A DNA stretch of 64,000 bases, taken from NCBI RefSeq assembly GCF_004358345.1, contig NZ_CP037952.1:620001-684000 (forward strand), written 5' to 3'. The first letter of the stretch is position 1, and each line of letters begins with the position of its first letter. This DNA is from Parashewanella spongiae (lineage in GTDB: Bacteria > Pseudomonadota > Gammaproteobacteria > Enterobacterales > Shewanellaceae). The notes beneath the pieces are model-generated. The model was not told where the DNA came from. It worked only from the letters and a program-made list of their open reading frames with translations, and searched no databases. The position numbers and the translations under genes are program-made. Of the stretch, positions 9,224 to 18,035 are shown piece by piece.

Positions 9224-9637
9224 ATGGTTATAGGTGGGACATTTACTTTAATAGTTTTCTTTGGTGGCTTTATTTCTGCGTTCTATTTAAATTACTCATC
9301 ATTAGCTAGTACATATACTAAAGAACATATTGATAATGGTCGTTTCATGCTTTGGGCTTTAAAGTTATTGGAAGAAGGTGAAACTGAAAAAGCTAAAGAT
9401 TTTCTGCGCAGCCAAGTTACAACTAAAGTATTTATTGTTGAAACTGTTCATTTACCTCCAACGAGCAAAAGAGAGTTAGAGCTAATTGAAAGTTTTTATT
9501 CGGAAGTTATAGCTTATTTTGATTCTCAAGGTGGTTTTAATGAAACTTTTCAGGTTATGGAAAATGATGTTTGGGTAACAAAACCAACGCCCTCGATGAG
9601 TATTCTAGAGGAATTTAAAAGTGAACATAAAAAATAA
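9224..9637 (+). CDS. Small single-pass membrane protein, start probably frameshifted
   Basis: 137 residues with an N-terminal membrane helix (GGTFTLIVFFGGFISAFYL) and a soluble, helix-rich C-terminal part with charged residues (KLLEEGETEKAKDFL). ATG 9224 has no ribosome site. A better start, ATG 9204 after AAGGATA, reads MKSKIFAWL and stops at once. One added base near 9224 would join it to this frame as MKSKIFA-MVIGG. Most likely a one-base loss damaged the start of the gene. I recognise no family. It lies between the same inverted repeats as the TonB-like lipoprotein. Confidence 0.55.
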   Translation: MVIGGTFTLIVFFGGFISAFYLNYSSLASTYTKEHIDNGRFMLWALKLLEEGETEKAKDFLRSQVTTKVFIVETVHLPPTSKRELELIESFYSEVIAYFDSQGGFNETFQVMENDVWVTKPTPSMSILEEFKSEHKK

Positions 9638-9664
9638 GCGCTTTAAGCGAGCGTAATTCCAAAC

Positions 9665-9693
9665 CTATTTACCATAACCGCCGTTGTGCGCAT
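9665..9693 (-). repeat. Inverted repeat, right arm of a two-gene block
   Basis: Reverse complement of the repeat at 8582-8611: CTATTTACCATAAC, a 5-bp spacer, then TTGTGCGCAT. The distance between outer edges is about 1.1 kb. Confidence 0.75.
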
Positions 9694-9889
9694 TTCAGTT
9701 GCAAGCCCTAAGTTGAATTTTTAGGGCTAGTCGAGACTCACAGCGATTTGATGTTCATAATTTGATTTTAGAGATACTTTTTCTAATGCAATCTATTGAT
9801 TATGAACTGAAACCGAAACTCACTTTTGTCCAAAAACGAGCCAATCAGCTGATATTATTTAATTTGTAGCTCATTTAAATTGGTTTATT

Positions 9890-10033
9890 TATAGAATCAT
9901 TTAAAGTGAGCAACATAGCTTTATAAAATCACTTAATCTGAGCAACTAATTTGATAAAAGCAATTAATGTGAGCAAGCTCGTTTTTATAAAGTCATTTAT
10001 TGTGAGCAGAAAATGACGGATAAGTGCGAGCAA
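9890..10033. repeat. Phased GAGCAA repeat array
   Basis: Five degenerate units of the form TCATTTA-n-TGTGAGCAA. GAGCA starts at 9908, 9940, 9971, 10004 and 10028, so the first four are spaced 32, 31 and 33 bp, about three helical turns. It ends six bases before the stop codon of the PPR-Smr gene. Spaced repeats like this occur at the ends of IS21-type and Tn7-type elements, but no such transposase gene is nearby. Confidence 0.7.
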
Positions 10034-10039
10034 CTACAG

Positions 10040-13000
10040 TTAATGGGCAGACTTGCTTAATACTATCATTCCTGAGTTTAATTCATCCTCGATAAACTCA
10101 AGTTCAAATTCATCTTTGAGAAAACTTATCATTCCATTTTTTAACATATTATTGCCATGGTATCCAGTTATGATCGATGTTATGTTGGGTTCATTGTTTT
10201 GTTTGTGGTAACAAAATAATAGTTTTGCGAAAGCTAATGGAACACCTCGAATATGTGTACCATCGCCTGAATGTTCTTCGAAGATTTTATCCATATGCAA
10301 ATCGATACAATGATTCATTAAGCCAACATTTTTTTTATATATTCCTTGTGTTATTCCTTTATCAATCATGCTTGCGAAATTATCTTTTTCAAGCGGCGCA
10401 AGTTGAGCATATATTTGTGAAGGAGTACTCATGTTACATTCGTTCATAATTTTTTCTAAATACCATATTCCAATATCAAATTCTTTTGCCTTAATACATA
10501 CTTTAATAAAGGCATTGTAAATGGCTATATCAGGTTTGATACCCCATTGCTGCATTAAGCTGGATGTAACTGTATCGCCATCGCCCAACACCAATGATTT
10601 GGCTTCGGCATAACGTCCCGCTTCAGCGCAGGCCGTCAGCAAATTCATGCAGGTGATTGAATCTGCCTTTAGTGGTAGATGAGGTGCCATCACGGGCTTG
10701 TCACCACACACCAGTTGCCAAGCACTATCAAACTGGCCAGTTTTAGCGCATACCGTAATAAAGGCGCTGTAAATGGCAACATTAGGTTTGATGCCCCATT
10801 GTTGTATTAAGCTGACTGTAGCTGTATTGCCCAACACCAATGATTTGGCTTCTGCATAACGCCCCGCTTCAGCGCAGGCCGTCAGCAAATTTATGCAGGT
10901 GATTGAATCAGCCTTTAGTGGTAGATGAGGTGCCATCATGGGCTTATCATCACACACCAGTTGCCAAGCACTATCAAACTGGCTAGTTTTAGCACATACC
11001 GTGATAAAGGCATTGTAAATGGCAACATCAGGCTTGATGCTCCATAGTTGCATTAAGCTGGTTGTAGCTGTATCGCCATCGCCCAACACCAATGATTTGG
11101 CTTCGGCATAACGTCCCGTTTCAGCGCAGGCAGCCAGCAAATTCATGCAGGTGATTTTATTGGCTTTTAATGACAAGTGAGGTGCCATAACAGGCTTACC
11201 GCCACACACCAGTCGCCAAGCACTATCAAACTGCCTCGTTTTAGCGCATACCGTGATAAAGGCGTTGTAAATGGCAATATCAGGTCCGATGCCCCATTGT
11301 TGCATTAAGCTGGCTGTAGCTGTATCGCCATCGCCCAACACCAATGATTTGGCTTCTGCATGACGGCTCGTTTCAGCGCAGGCCGTTAGCAAATTCATGC
11401 AGGTGATTGAATCTGCCTTTAGTGGTAGATGAGGTGCCATCACGAGCTTATCACCACACACCAGTTGCCAAGCACTATCAAACTGGCCAGTTTTAGCGCA
11501 TACCGTGATAAAGGCACTGTAAATGGCAACGTTAGGCTTGATGCCCCATTGCTGCATTAAGCTTGTTGTACCTTTATCGCCTAACACCAATGATTTGGCT
11601 TCTGCATAACGCTTCATTTCGGCGCAGGCAATCAGTAAATTCATGCAGGTGATTTGATTGGCCTTTAATGGTAAATGAGGTGCCATCACGGGTTTGTCAC
11701 CACACACCAGTCGCCAAGCACTATCAAACTGGCCCGTTTTAGCGCATACCGTGATAAAGGCACTGTAAATGGCAACATCAGGCTTGACGTCCCACTGCTG
11801 CATTAAACTGGCTGTAGCTGCATCGCCCAACACCAATGATTTGGCTTCTGCATAACGCTCCATTTCAGCGCAGGCCGTCAGCAAGTTCAGGCAGGTGATT
11901 TTATTGGCCTTTAATGACCAATGAGGGGCCATAACGGGCTTATCACCACACACCAGTTGCCAAGCACTATCAAACTGGCCCGTTTTAGCGCATACCGTGA
12001 TAAAGGCGCTGTAAATGGAAACATCAGCCTTGATGCACCATTGTTGCATTAAGCTGGCTGTATCTGTATCGCCATCGCCCAATACCAATGATTTTGCTTC
12101 TGCATAACGCTCCATTTCAGCGCAGGCAATCAGCAAATTCGTGCAGGTGATTGAATCTGCCTTTAGTGGTAGATGAGGTGACATTACGGGCTTGTCACCG
12201 CACACCAGTTGCCAAGCACTATCAAACTGGCCCGTTTTAGCGCATACCGTAATAAAGGTGCTGTAAATGGCAACATTAGGCTTGATTCCCCATTGTTGCA
12301 TTAAGCTGGCTGTAACTGTATCGCCCAACACCAATAATTTGGCTTCAGTAAAACGCTTCGTTTCAGCGCAGGCCGTCAGCAAATTCAGGCAAGTGATTTG
12401 ATTAGCTTTTAATGGCAAATGAGGTGACATCACGGGCTTATCAGCACACACCAGTTGCCAAGCACTATCAAACTGACCCGTTTTAGCGCATACCGTGATG
12501 AAGGCATTGTAAATGGCAACATCAGGCTTGATGCCCCACTGCTGCATTAAGCTGGCTGTAGCTGTATCGCCCAACACCAATAATTTGGCTTCAGTAAAAC
12601 GCTCCATTACAGCGCAGGCAGCCAGCAAATTCATGCAAGTGATTTGATTGGCCTTTAATGACAAATGAGGTGCCATTACAGGCTTGCTACCACACACCAG
12701 TCGCCAAGCACTATCAAACTGGCCCGTTTTAGCGCATACCGTGATAAAGGCGCTGTAAATGGCTACATTAGGCTTGATGTCCCACTGCTGCATTAAGCTG
12801 GCTGTGGCTGTATCGCCATCGTCATCGCCCAACACCAATGATTTGGCTTCGGCATAACGCCCAGCTTCAGCGCAAGCCGTTAGCAAATTCAGGCAGGTGA
12901 TTGAATCTGCATTTAGCGATAGGTGAGATGCCATAACGGGGTTATCACCACAAACCAGTTGCCAAGCACTATCAAACTGGGCAGTTTTAGCGCATACCGT

Positions 13001-13795
13001 GATAAAAGCATTGTAAATGGCAACATCAGGCTTAATGCACCACTGATGCATTAAGCTGGCTACTGCTGCATTGCCTAGCACCAATCTTTTGCCATCTGAA
13101 AAATTTAAATTTAACTTAATTAGTTTCAGTAATAGAGTGCATGTTTTCGCTTCATAGGACGATTTAAATCGTATTATGTCACTAAAAATACCGTCGAAAT
13201 CAGATGAATGGCTGTCAGAAAACGCGGCCGCTTTGTGTAACAGTTTATGGATTAACCTTATGTCCCATGATGTTTCCATGACCTGTTTGTCGCTTTTTAT
13301 GCTGTGAATGATTTCAATAAGCTGCGAAAGTTTAGTGCAACCACCAATTAATACATTTAACTCAATACCCAGTTGATTTTTGCTTTTCTTTTTAAGTTTC
13401 CATGAGTGAATAAGCTCACTGGTCTGAGTAAAAAAGGAATCAGAGGAGGGTGGTTGCTGTATTTGCTTGGTATATCGAGTGCTCGATTTTGGAGTGATGG
13501 AGCGGGGCTCAGTTGCAAAGCGTCGGTAAGCATTACTTGACTTCTTACAATAATGAGTCTCTCGTGTGCGAGAGTTAGAGCGAGTCGCCGATGATTTATT
13601 GTTGAAAAAATCATATAGCTTTTGTCTATCGGTTTTGCTTAATCTTTGATAACCCTGTTGTAAGTTTTCATCACCATCAAACCTTGAAACCTCAAAGTTT
13701 AGATAGGATACGGCTTCGCTTGGGTGTTCTTGAAGACTTTTGAGCATGAATCTATATATTGATTGTTGCTCAGCAGGAGTGCGCGCTGTCGCCAT
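10040..13795 (-). CDS. Large PPR-Smr repeat protein, 1251 aa
   Basis: No signal peptide. Residues 1 to about 230 form a family-specific region starting MATARTPAEQQSIY. Next come tandem ~82-residue double repeats built from a first helical pair (for example DVAIYNAFITVCAKTGQFDS) and a second (ADSITCMNLLTACAEAGRYA), both with the pentatricopeptide pattern. There are eleven first halves and ten full units, joined by variable acidic linkers such as GDGDTATA. The last ~150 residues resemble an Smr domain: CIDLHMDK, a GVPLAFAKLLFCYH helix, ITSIITGYHGNN, and NSGMIVLSKS. PPR arrays bind RNA and Smr domains are often nucleases, so an RNA-directed role is likely by inference. TTG 13807 is an alternative start; ATG 13795 is also present in the other family members. 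Confidence 0.85.
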   Translation of the reverse strand: MATARTPAEQQSIYRFMLKSLQEHPSEAVSYLNFEVSRFDGDENLQQGYQRLSKTDRQKLYDFFNNKSSATRSNSRTRETHYCKKSSNAYRRFATEPRSITPKSSTRYTKQIQQPPSSDSFFTQTSELIHSWKLKKKSKNQLGIELNVLIGGCTKLSQLIEIIHSIKSDKQVMETSWDIRLIHKLLHKAAAFSDSHSSDFDGIFSDIIRFKSSYEAKTCTLLLKLIKLNLNFSDGKRLVLGNAAVASLMHQWCIKPDVAIYNAFITVCAKTAQFDSAWQLVCGDNPVMASHLSLNADSITCLNLLTACAEAGRYAEAKSLVLGDDDGDTATASLMQQWDIKPNVAIYSAFITVCAKTGQFDSAWRLVCGSKPVMAPHLSLKANQITCMNLLAACAVMERFTEAKLLVLGDTATASLMQQWGIKPDVAIYNAFITVCAKTGQFDSAWQLVCADKPVMSPHLPLKANQITCLNLLTACAETKRFTEAKLLVLGDTVTASLMQQWGIKPNVAIYSTFITVCAKTGQFDSAWQLVCGDKPVMSPHLPLKADSITCTNLLIACAEMERYAEAKSLVLGDGDTDTASLMQQWCIKADVSIYSAFITVCAKTGQFDSAWQLVCGDKPVMAPHWSLKANKITCLNLLTACAEMERYAEAKSLVLGDAATASLMQQWDVKPDVAIYSAFITVCAKTGQFDSAWRLVCGDKPVMAPHLPLKANQITCMNLLIACAEMKRYAEAKSLVLGDKGTTSLMQQWGIKPNVAIYSAFITVCAKTGQFDSAWQLVCGDKLVMAPHLPLKADSITCMNLLTACAETSRHAEAKSLVLGDGDTATASLMQQWGIGPDIAIYNAFITVCAKTRQFDSAWRLVCGGKPVMAPHLSLKANKITCMNLLAACAETGRYAEAKSLVLGDGDTATTSLMQLWSIKPDVAIYNAFITVCAKTSQFDSAWQLVCDDKPMMAPHLPLKADSITCINLLTACAEAGRYAEAKSLVLGNTATVSLIQQWGIKPNVAIYSAFITVCAKTGQFDSAWQLVCGDKPVMAPHLPLKADSITCMNLLTACAEAGRYAEAKSLVLGDGDTVTSSLMQQWGIKPDIAIYNAFIKVCIKAKEFDIGIWYLEKIMNECNMSTPSQIYAQLAPLEKDNFASMIDKGITQGIYKKNVGLMNHCIDLHMDKIFEEHSGDGTHIRGVPLAFAKLLFCYHKQNNEPNITSIITGYHGNNMLKNGMISFLKDEFELEFIEDELNSGMIVLSKSAH

Positions 13796-13986
13796 CACAT
13801 TACTCAATAAGTGAGTGAATTAACAAGCTAAGAAATAACGCACTGAAAAGATAAATACAAAAATATTCAGCTTTAAGGCATTCTATAAATGTATAACAGA
13901 AAATTATCCACCGCACAGGGGAGCCGTTTCATAGCTCATAGCTGTATCTCAGACTCAAAAAAATAATGAAATTGTGAGTAAATTGG
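13796..13986 (-). promoter_or_regulatory. Conserved upstream module of the PPR-Smr family
   Basis: Near-identical over ~190 bp to the regions before the other two family members. It includes CCAATTTACTCACAATTT, a run of T, and GTTATACATTTATAGAAT, which could supply a -10 element. The neighbouring DNA beyond it is unrelated, so gene and control region have been copied together. Confidence 0.65.
13800..13916 (-). CDS. Possible 38-aa leader peptide upstream of the PPR-Smr gene
   Basis: A GTG-started frame reading MRWIIFCYTFIECLKAEYFC and ending in a hydrophobic SLLIHSLIE. Its TAA lies four bases before the PPR-Smr ATG. The same frame of the same length sits before the gene at 53467. It is hydrophobic enough to be a small membrane peptide or a coupling leader. 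The DNA here is so conserved that an open frame by itself is weak proof of translation. Confidence 0.35.
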   Translation of the reverse strand: MRWIIFCYTFIECLKAEYFCIYLFSALFLSLLIHSLIE

Positions 13987-14299
13987 TTCTGTCAAAATCC
14001 GAGATAGATATTTTAATTTTCTATCTCATTTCCTAAGCATGTCGAGCTCTATAAAAAGTCGAACTTTTAGATCATTTCTTTATACCATAGAAATTATTGT
14101 AAGTGAGGTGAGCGTATCTTACACATATCACAGGGTTCTCCTGAAACATCAGAGTTGTAAACAACTTAATTTCAATCGGTTACAATTTATTACATTCCTA
14201 AACACACCTACGGGAAACTTTTTCCCATTTGGTGCGGTCAAATAATTCAGACGGAGAAAAACCACTATTCTGTTAGACATGAAGTCACGAGGTAATCCA
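13987..14299. other. Intergenic stretch before ytfK, no gene seen
   Basis: Short open frames only, without ribosome sites. GAGGT at 14290-14294 is the ribosome site of the ytfK-like gene. Confidence 0.5.
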
Positions 14300-14512
14300 A
14301 TGAGAAGATTCCCAATTTATGCCCCAAAAATCATCACGAAACACGTGCGCATTTTCGTTAATGGTGCGATATGGGTAAAAGACTTAGGCGTAATACACTT
14401 TAAACAAGGACGTTTTATTTTGCCCAAATGCAGCGTGCCGACGGTGAAACGTGCCATTACAGAAATGAATCATTTGATTATTGAAGAGAATCAACAGTTC
14501 AGAACTTGCTAG
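14300..14512 (+). CDS. ytfK: YtfK-like protein (DUF1107), 70 aa
   Basis: The protein begins MRRFPIYAPKIITKHVRIFV and continues NGAIWVKDLG ... FKQGRFILPK, closely following E. coli YtfK (MKIF-x-RY ... VKI ... G-x-x-x-x-KD-x-G-x-x-x-F-x-x-GK-x-x-x-PK). YtfK is reported to stimulate SpoT-dependent (p)ppGpp accumulation during stress in E. coli; here that role is by homology only. ATG 14300 is chosen over 14279 because it has GAGGT five bases ahead and starts where the family does. Its neighbour is zapB, in the convergent direction. Confidence 0.8.
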   Translation: MRRFPIYAPKIITKHVRIFVNGAIWVKDLGVIHFKQGRFILPKCSVPTVKRAITEMNHLIIEENQQFRTC

Positions 14513-14534
14513 AAAAATCCATTCTAGACTCAAG

Positions 14535-14553
14535 TTAATTACTGTAATTGGTA
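14535..14553. repeat. Single end of a family A element
   Basis: TTAATTACTGTAATTGGTA, one terminal repeat with no partner nearby. It is followed by TAA, as at the right end of copy 4. It is followed by an unrelated inverted repeat, GGTTTAAACC, at about 14562 and 14594. Confidence 0.7.
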
Positions 14554-14646
14554 TAACATAGGTTTAAACCTCAGTAGCCAATGGCTAAAGTAGGTTTAAA
14601 CCAAGCTTGGTTTTGTCTTAAGAATAAACTTAGGAAAGTTGCGGAA

Positions 14647-14796
14647 GAAAGTATACCGATGAGTTCTCGTCACTCCAGCGCAGGCTGGAAACGAAGTAAC
14701 GACAGTTTTGTATATCGGTAGTCTAGTGCCTTTGCTTTTTCCTATAAAAGTCACTGGATACCAGCCTTCGCTGGTATGACAAAAATTGGTACTTTC
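14647..14796. repeat. Family E miniature element carrying the shared hairpin core
   Basis: About 150 bp between GAAAGTA ends. It holds two hairpins of the CCAGCGCAGGCTGG type (one reads ACCAGCGAAGGCTGGT in reverse). The shared core lies at 14700-14717 (minus orientation, one mismatch), next to one of these hairpins. It sits between ytfK and zapB, two convergent genes, and might also terminate their transcripts. Confidence 0.75.
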
Positions 14797-14812
14797 TAAA
14801 GCGCTAGATCCC

Positions 14813-15022
14813 TTAAGACTCTGTAACTTCTTCGTTCAGTAGCCCTACTAGACCACTTACTTTATCACTCCATGAATTTAAATCTTGTTGCAATTGCTGA
14901 TTTTGCTCAACTAACTGAGCGTTCTTTTGCTTTTCGTCTTCAAGCTCCATTCTTTGAAGCTCAATAGTTTCAAGCGCAGCTTGGATTTTTGTTTCCAGTT
15001 TCGATAATAATTCTAGGCTCAT
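14813..15022 (-). CDS. zapB: Cell division protein ZapB
   Basis: 69 residues, almost wholly coiled coil, starting [20 protein letters not shown] and continuing with a heptad-rich stretch ([20 protein letters not shown]) to [14 protein letters not shown]. This is the size and sequence pattern of ZapB, which binds ZapA and links the FtsZ ring to the chromosome terminus through MatP. The second ATG (15022) is preferred over 15028 for spacing from the GAG ahead of it and for agreement with the family start. It is followed, in the convergent direction, by element E. Confidence 0.88.
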   Translation of the reverse strand: MSLELLSKLETKIQAALETIELQRMELEDEKQKNAQLVEQNQQLQQDLNSWSDKVSGLVGLLNEEVTES

Positions 15023-15247
15023 GAACATCTCTAATAGTTGCGGGGTAATGGGCTGATTTTATCAGTCGGGATGACATTTTAAATAGCATTTAATCGAATA
15101 GTGTAAAAAAAGTCTGTATAAAACGAATTCTTTTGTCAGTTAGTTCTCTTATATCAGGTTTATACACTATACACTGGCTTATTCATTGACGTAACGATCG
15201 GCTCAGAAAGCTCTTTTCGTTAATAATAATTATATGAAGTTGAATTT

Positions 15248-16750
15248 ATGATAGAAAACTTACTTATCTTGGCACCGCTGTTATTAACGCTGGTGTTAGC
15301 TTTGACGCTACGGAATACTTTAATCGCATTAGGCCTTGGTACTTTAGCGGGCGCGCTGATTTTAAGTCAGTTTGATTTATTCGAAACTGCTCAATATTTA
15401 TCTCAACTTACCATCAGCCAGTTTTATGCAGATCAACATTGGAAAAGTTGGCACATCGATGTACTACTCACTATGTTGCTACTTGGGATCATGACCAAAT
15501 TATTGTCCCGTAGTCATGCTGTTATCGAGTTTAGTCAATGGGTACACCATCGAATTCGGAGTCCTCGTCAGGCCAGAGTAGGCGTCATTTTACTTGGTTG
15601 GTTTGTGTTTATTGATGGCTTATTTAGCTGTTTAGCGGTCGGGAATGTCTGTCAGCCTTTAAGTGGTAAATACCATATTCGTCGTGATCAGCTGGCGTAT
15701 TTTGTTGACTCAAACGCCTCTCCTGTTTGTTCCCTGTTACCTTTCTCAAGCTGGGGTCCTTTTATTATCGCGCTGCTTGCCGGATTAAGCTTTTTACCGG
15801 GTTTAGCACTAAGCAATTTTATTGACATAGCTCAAACAAATTTTTATGCCATTATTGCTCTTGTGATTTCTTTCATTGTTGCGTGGTTTGGTATTGGTTT
15901 CGGGCAAGCTCAGAATCAAGAGATTCGACACAGTGATGGTAACGCCCAAGGTTCACCTTGGTTATTAGCGACACCGTTATTAACCTTATTGATTGGCTCA
16001 ACCATCCTAATGTTATGGTCTGGCGCTGTAGCCGCCAACAATTGGCAAATTAATGATTGGTTAACCCATGCTGATGTTGGAGCTACGATGCGAAATGCCA
16101 GTGCGCTGTCTGTAGTTGTGACGTTAATGATGCTGTTATTCAGTGGCCGAGAAATGTCATTGTTAGTGGCCGATGTATTTCACGGGATCAAAACCATGTG
16201 GTTTGCAATCACTATTTTGTTATTCACTTGGCTAATTGGCAGTATTGTTAAAGATCTTAAAGTGGCGGCTTTACTCGCAAGCTGGGCTGATTTGTATTTG
16301 TCTAATCATTTTTTATTAAGTGGAATGTTTATCTTGTGCGCGGTAATGGCATTTACGACCGGTTCCAGTTGGGGTACGTTTGCCATTATGATCCCTATCG
16401 GCGGGGAGATTGCTCATATCATCCATCCTGAACTGTTGATCCCTGCGCTCAGCGCCGTGATGGCAGGTTCAGTTTTTGGCGATCATTGCTCGCCGATCTC
16501 TGATACCAGCGTATTGAGTGCCACCAGCAGTGGTTGTCAACCTCATCAGCATGTCATCACTCAGCTTCCTTTTGCATTTATTGGCGCATTATCTGCGTTA
16601 GTCGGTTTTCAATCCATTAATTATGGCTTGCCTTACGCGGTGAGCATAGGGCTAGTATTTACTACTGCATTGTTGGTTTTGTGGATTCGATATGGATTAA
16701 TGAACAATCGACAATCTAAGCTTCAAAGCAATGAGTACAGAAGCCATTAA
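15248..16750 (+). CDS. Na+/H+ antiporter, NhaC type
   Basis: 500 residues with about 11-12 hydrophobic segments, so an inner-membrane transporter. The C-terminal half carries the NhaC-family signature FTTGSSWGTFAIMIPIGGE and GSVFGDHCSPISDTSVLSAT. The N-terminal half has the matching GLGTLAGALI and FIDGLFSCLAVGN motifs. NhaC-type proteins exchange Na+ for H+, but some relatives carry organic acids or amino acids, so the substrate is not settled. The ribosome site is weak (GAAG). The last 54 bases overlap the convergent MFS gene, an unusually long tail-to-tail overlap. Confidence 0.85.
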   Translation: MIENLLILAPLLLTLVLALTLRNTLIALGLGTLAGALILSQFDLFETAQYLSQLTISQFYADQHWKSWHIDVLLTMLLLGIMTKLLSRSHAVIEFSQWVHHRIRSPRQARVGVILLGWFVFIDGLFSCLAVGNVCQPLSGKYHIRRDQLAYFVDSNASPVCSLLPFSSWGPFIIALLAGLSFLPGLALSNFIDIAQTNFYAIIALVISFIVAWFGIGFGQAQNQEIRHSDGNAQGSPWLLATPLLTLLIGSTILMLWSGAVAANNWQINDWLTHADVGATMRNASALSVVVTLMMLLFSGREMSLLVADVFHGIKTMWFAITILLFTWLIGSIVKDLKVAALLASWADLYLSNHFLLSGMFILCAVMAFTTGSSWGTFAIMIPIGGEIAHIIHPELLIPALSAVMAGSVFGDHCSPISDTSVLSATSSGCQPHQHVITQLPFAFIGALSALVGFQSINYGLPYAVSIGLVFTTALLVLWIRYGLMNNRQSKLQSNEYRSH

Positions 16751-17896
16751 ACAACCACAGCCTATATAAAACAATAAACTGTAGTTCATTGTTTGGGTGA
16801 ATAAAAGTACGATGCCATACCCCATAATGGCTTGGGTTGTGGCAAAAGAAATCGTCATCCAGCCCCACACTTGCTTATGATGTTGCTTGCCTACAATCTC
16901 AAGTGTGGTGGCAGATACCAGTGAAACGACTCCCGAAGTCAAACCACCAACTAGCATCGATGAAGCCACTAATGACCAATAATTGGTGGAAAGATTTGGC
17001 AACAGTATCGCGAATGCTTTTAGAAAAAACGCCACCACCAATAAATTAGCTAAGCCGTATTTATCTGCAGCAACACCCATAATATGAGGACCTAAAATAG
17101 CGCCTACACCAAATAGTACCCAAAAATGCCCACCTTCGATAAAAGACAAATCTAAACCATGAACGAGGTAATGCACCCAGTAAATGGTGTGTGGTAAGTA
17201 TCCTATAGCATCCAACGCATAGGCACTCAGTAGCATAATCACTAATGTTTTTTTTGGGTTATCATTTAACTGATAAGACTCAGAAGTGTTACTTTGTCTT
17301 GTGACGTAGGGCAATTTTTTCAAGGGAACCCAAAATGACCATGAAACAAGAGTAAAAAGTCCCGATGCTGCGCCTAGGCCAAGCCATGCTGTAGATAAAC
17401 TGATGTCGAGTAAATTTGGAACAATATAACCTGAAATCACAACCCCCAAACCAATACCAGAAAAAATCATCCCGCTGATCCGAGCTTTATATTTGGGATC
17501 AGTTCGATGGAAAATATATCCTGGTGTGATGATGACGATCCACGCCCCTGCAATACCAGCAAATAAACGGCAAAATATCAGCCAAGGATAGCTAAAGGGC
17601 TGAAAGCAACCTAAATATACAAAAGTAACAATCACCATCGACAGCTTAATCGTATTGGCTGAACCGATTTTTTCTGACAACCTGTGAGCCGTTAAGCCGC
17701 CTAGTAAATACCCAAAAAGGGTCGTTGATCCTAAATATCCAGTCAGCGCTTCGCTATACCAATCATTACTTATCATTGCAGGAATTAAAGGCACAAATGA
17801 AAAACGTCCAATGCCCAACCCAATAACGGTTGCACAAAGGCCGCAAAAACTCGCCCAGAAAATGCCTTTAGATAAATTTCCCTCAGTTGTCGCCAT
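16697..17896 (-). CDS. MFS transporter, YbfB/YjiJ type
   Basis: 399 residues with twelve predicted membrane segments. The start GIFWASFCGLCATVIGLGIG with GRFSFVPLIPAM is the beginning of the YbfB/YjiJ (MFS_4) group: a glycine-rich helix 1 followed by an invariant Arg. Also seen are YLLGGLTAHRLSEKIG, the loop 2-3 region, and GVAADKYG in the second half. The substrate is unknown for the group. The gene has no obvious partners; it shares an overlapping tail with the antiporter and is divergent from the beta-propeller lipoprotein. Confidence 0.82.
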   Translation of the reverse strand: MATTEGNLSKGIFWASFCGLCATVIGLGIGRFSFVPLIPAMISNDWYSEALTGYLGSTTLFGYLLGGLTAHRLSEKIGSANTIKLSMVIVTFVYLGCFQPFSYPWLIFCRLFAGIAGAWIVIITPGYIFHRTDPKYKARISGMIFSGIGLGVVISGYIVPNLLDISLSTAWLGLGAASGLFTLVSWSFWVPLKKLPYVTRQSNTSESYQLNDNPKKTLVIMLLSAYALDAIGYLPHTIYWVHYLVHGLDLSFIEGGHFWVLFGVGAILGPHIMGVAADKYGLANLLVVAFFLKAFAILLPNLSTNYWSLVASSMLVGGLTSGVVSLVSATTLEIVGKQHHKQVWGWMTISFATTQAIMGYGIVLLFTQTMNYSLLFYIGCGCLMASVLIALKLRLSIVH

Positions 17897-18035
17897 CTAC
17901 GGATCCTTGCTATTTAAAACAACTTATAACAAGCATGGTGTGCAATGCTTAAAAATCAAGCACCGAGTTGATTGATGGCTATACTTTTTACTATTGGAAT
18001 GAAAATAGTTGTATTACCAATGGACGGACAGTTTT

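Noticed and set aside
10560-13080. CRISPR-like array, because of the regular repeats
   Set aside because: The repeats are ~245 bp, coding and in frame, without unique spacers; they are PPR units.
14039-14245. 68-codon frame before the ytfK-like gene
   Set aside because: No ribosome site, no family, and a composition like the surrounding non-coding DNA.
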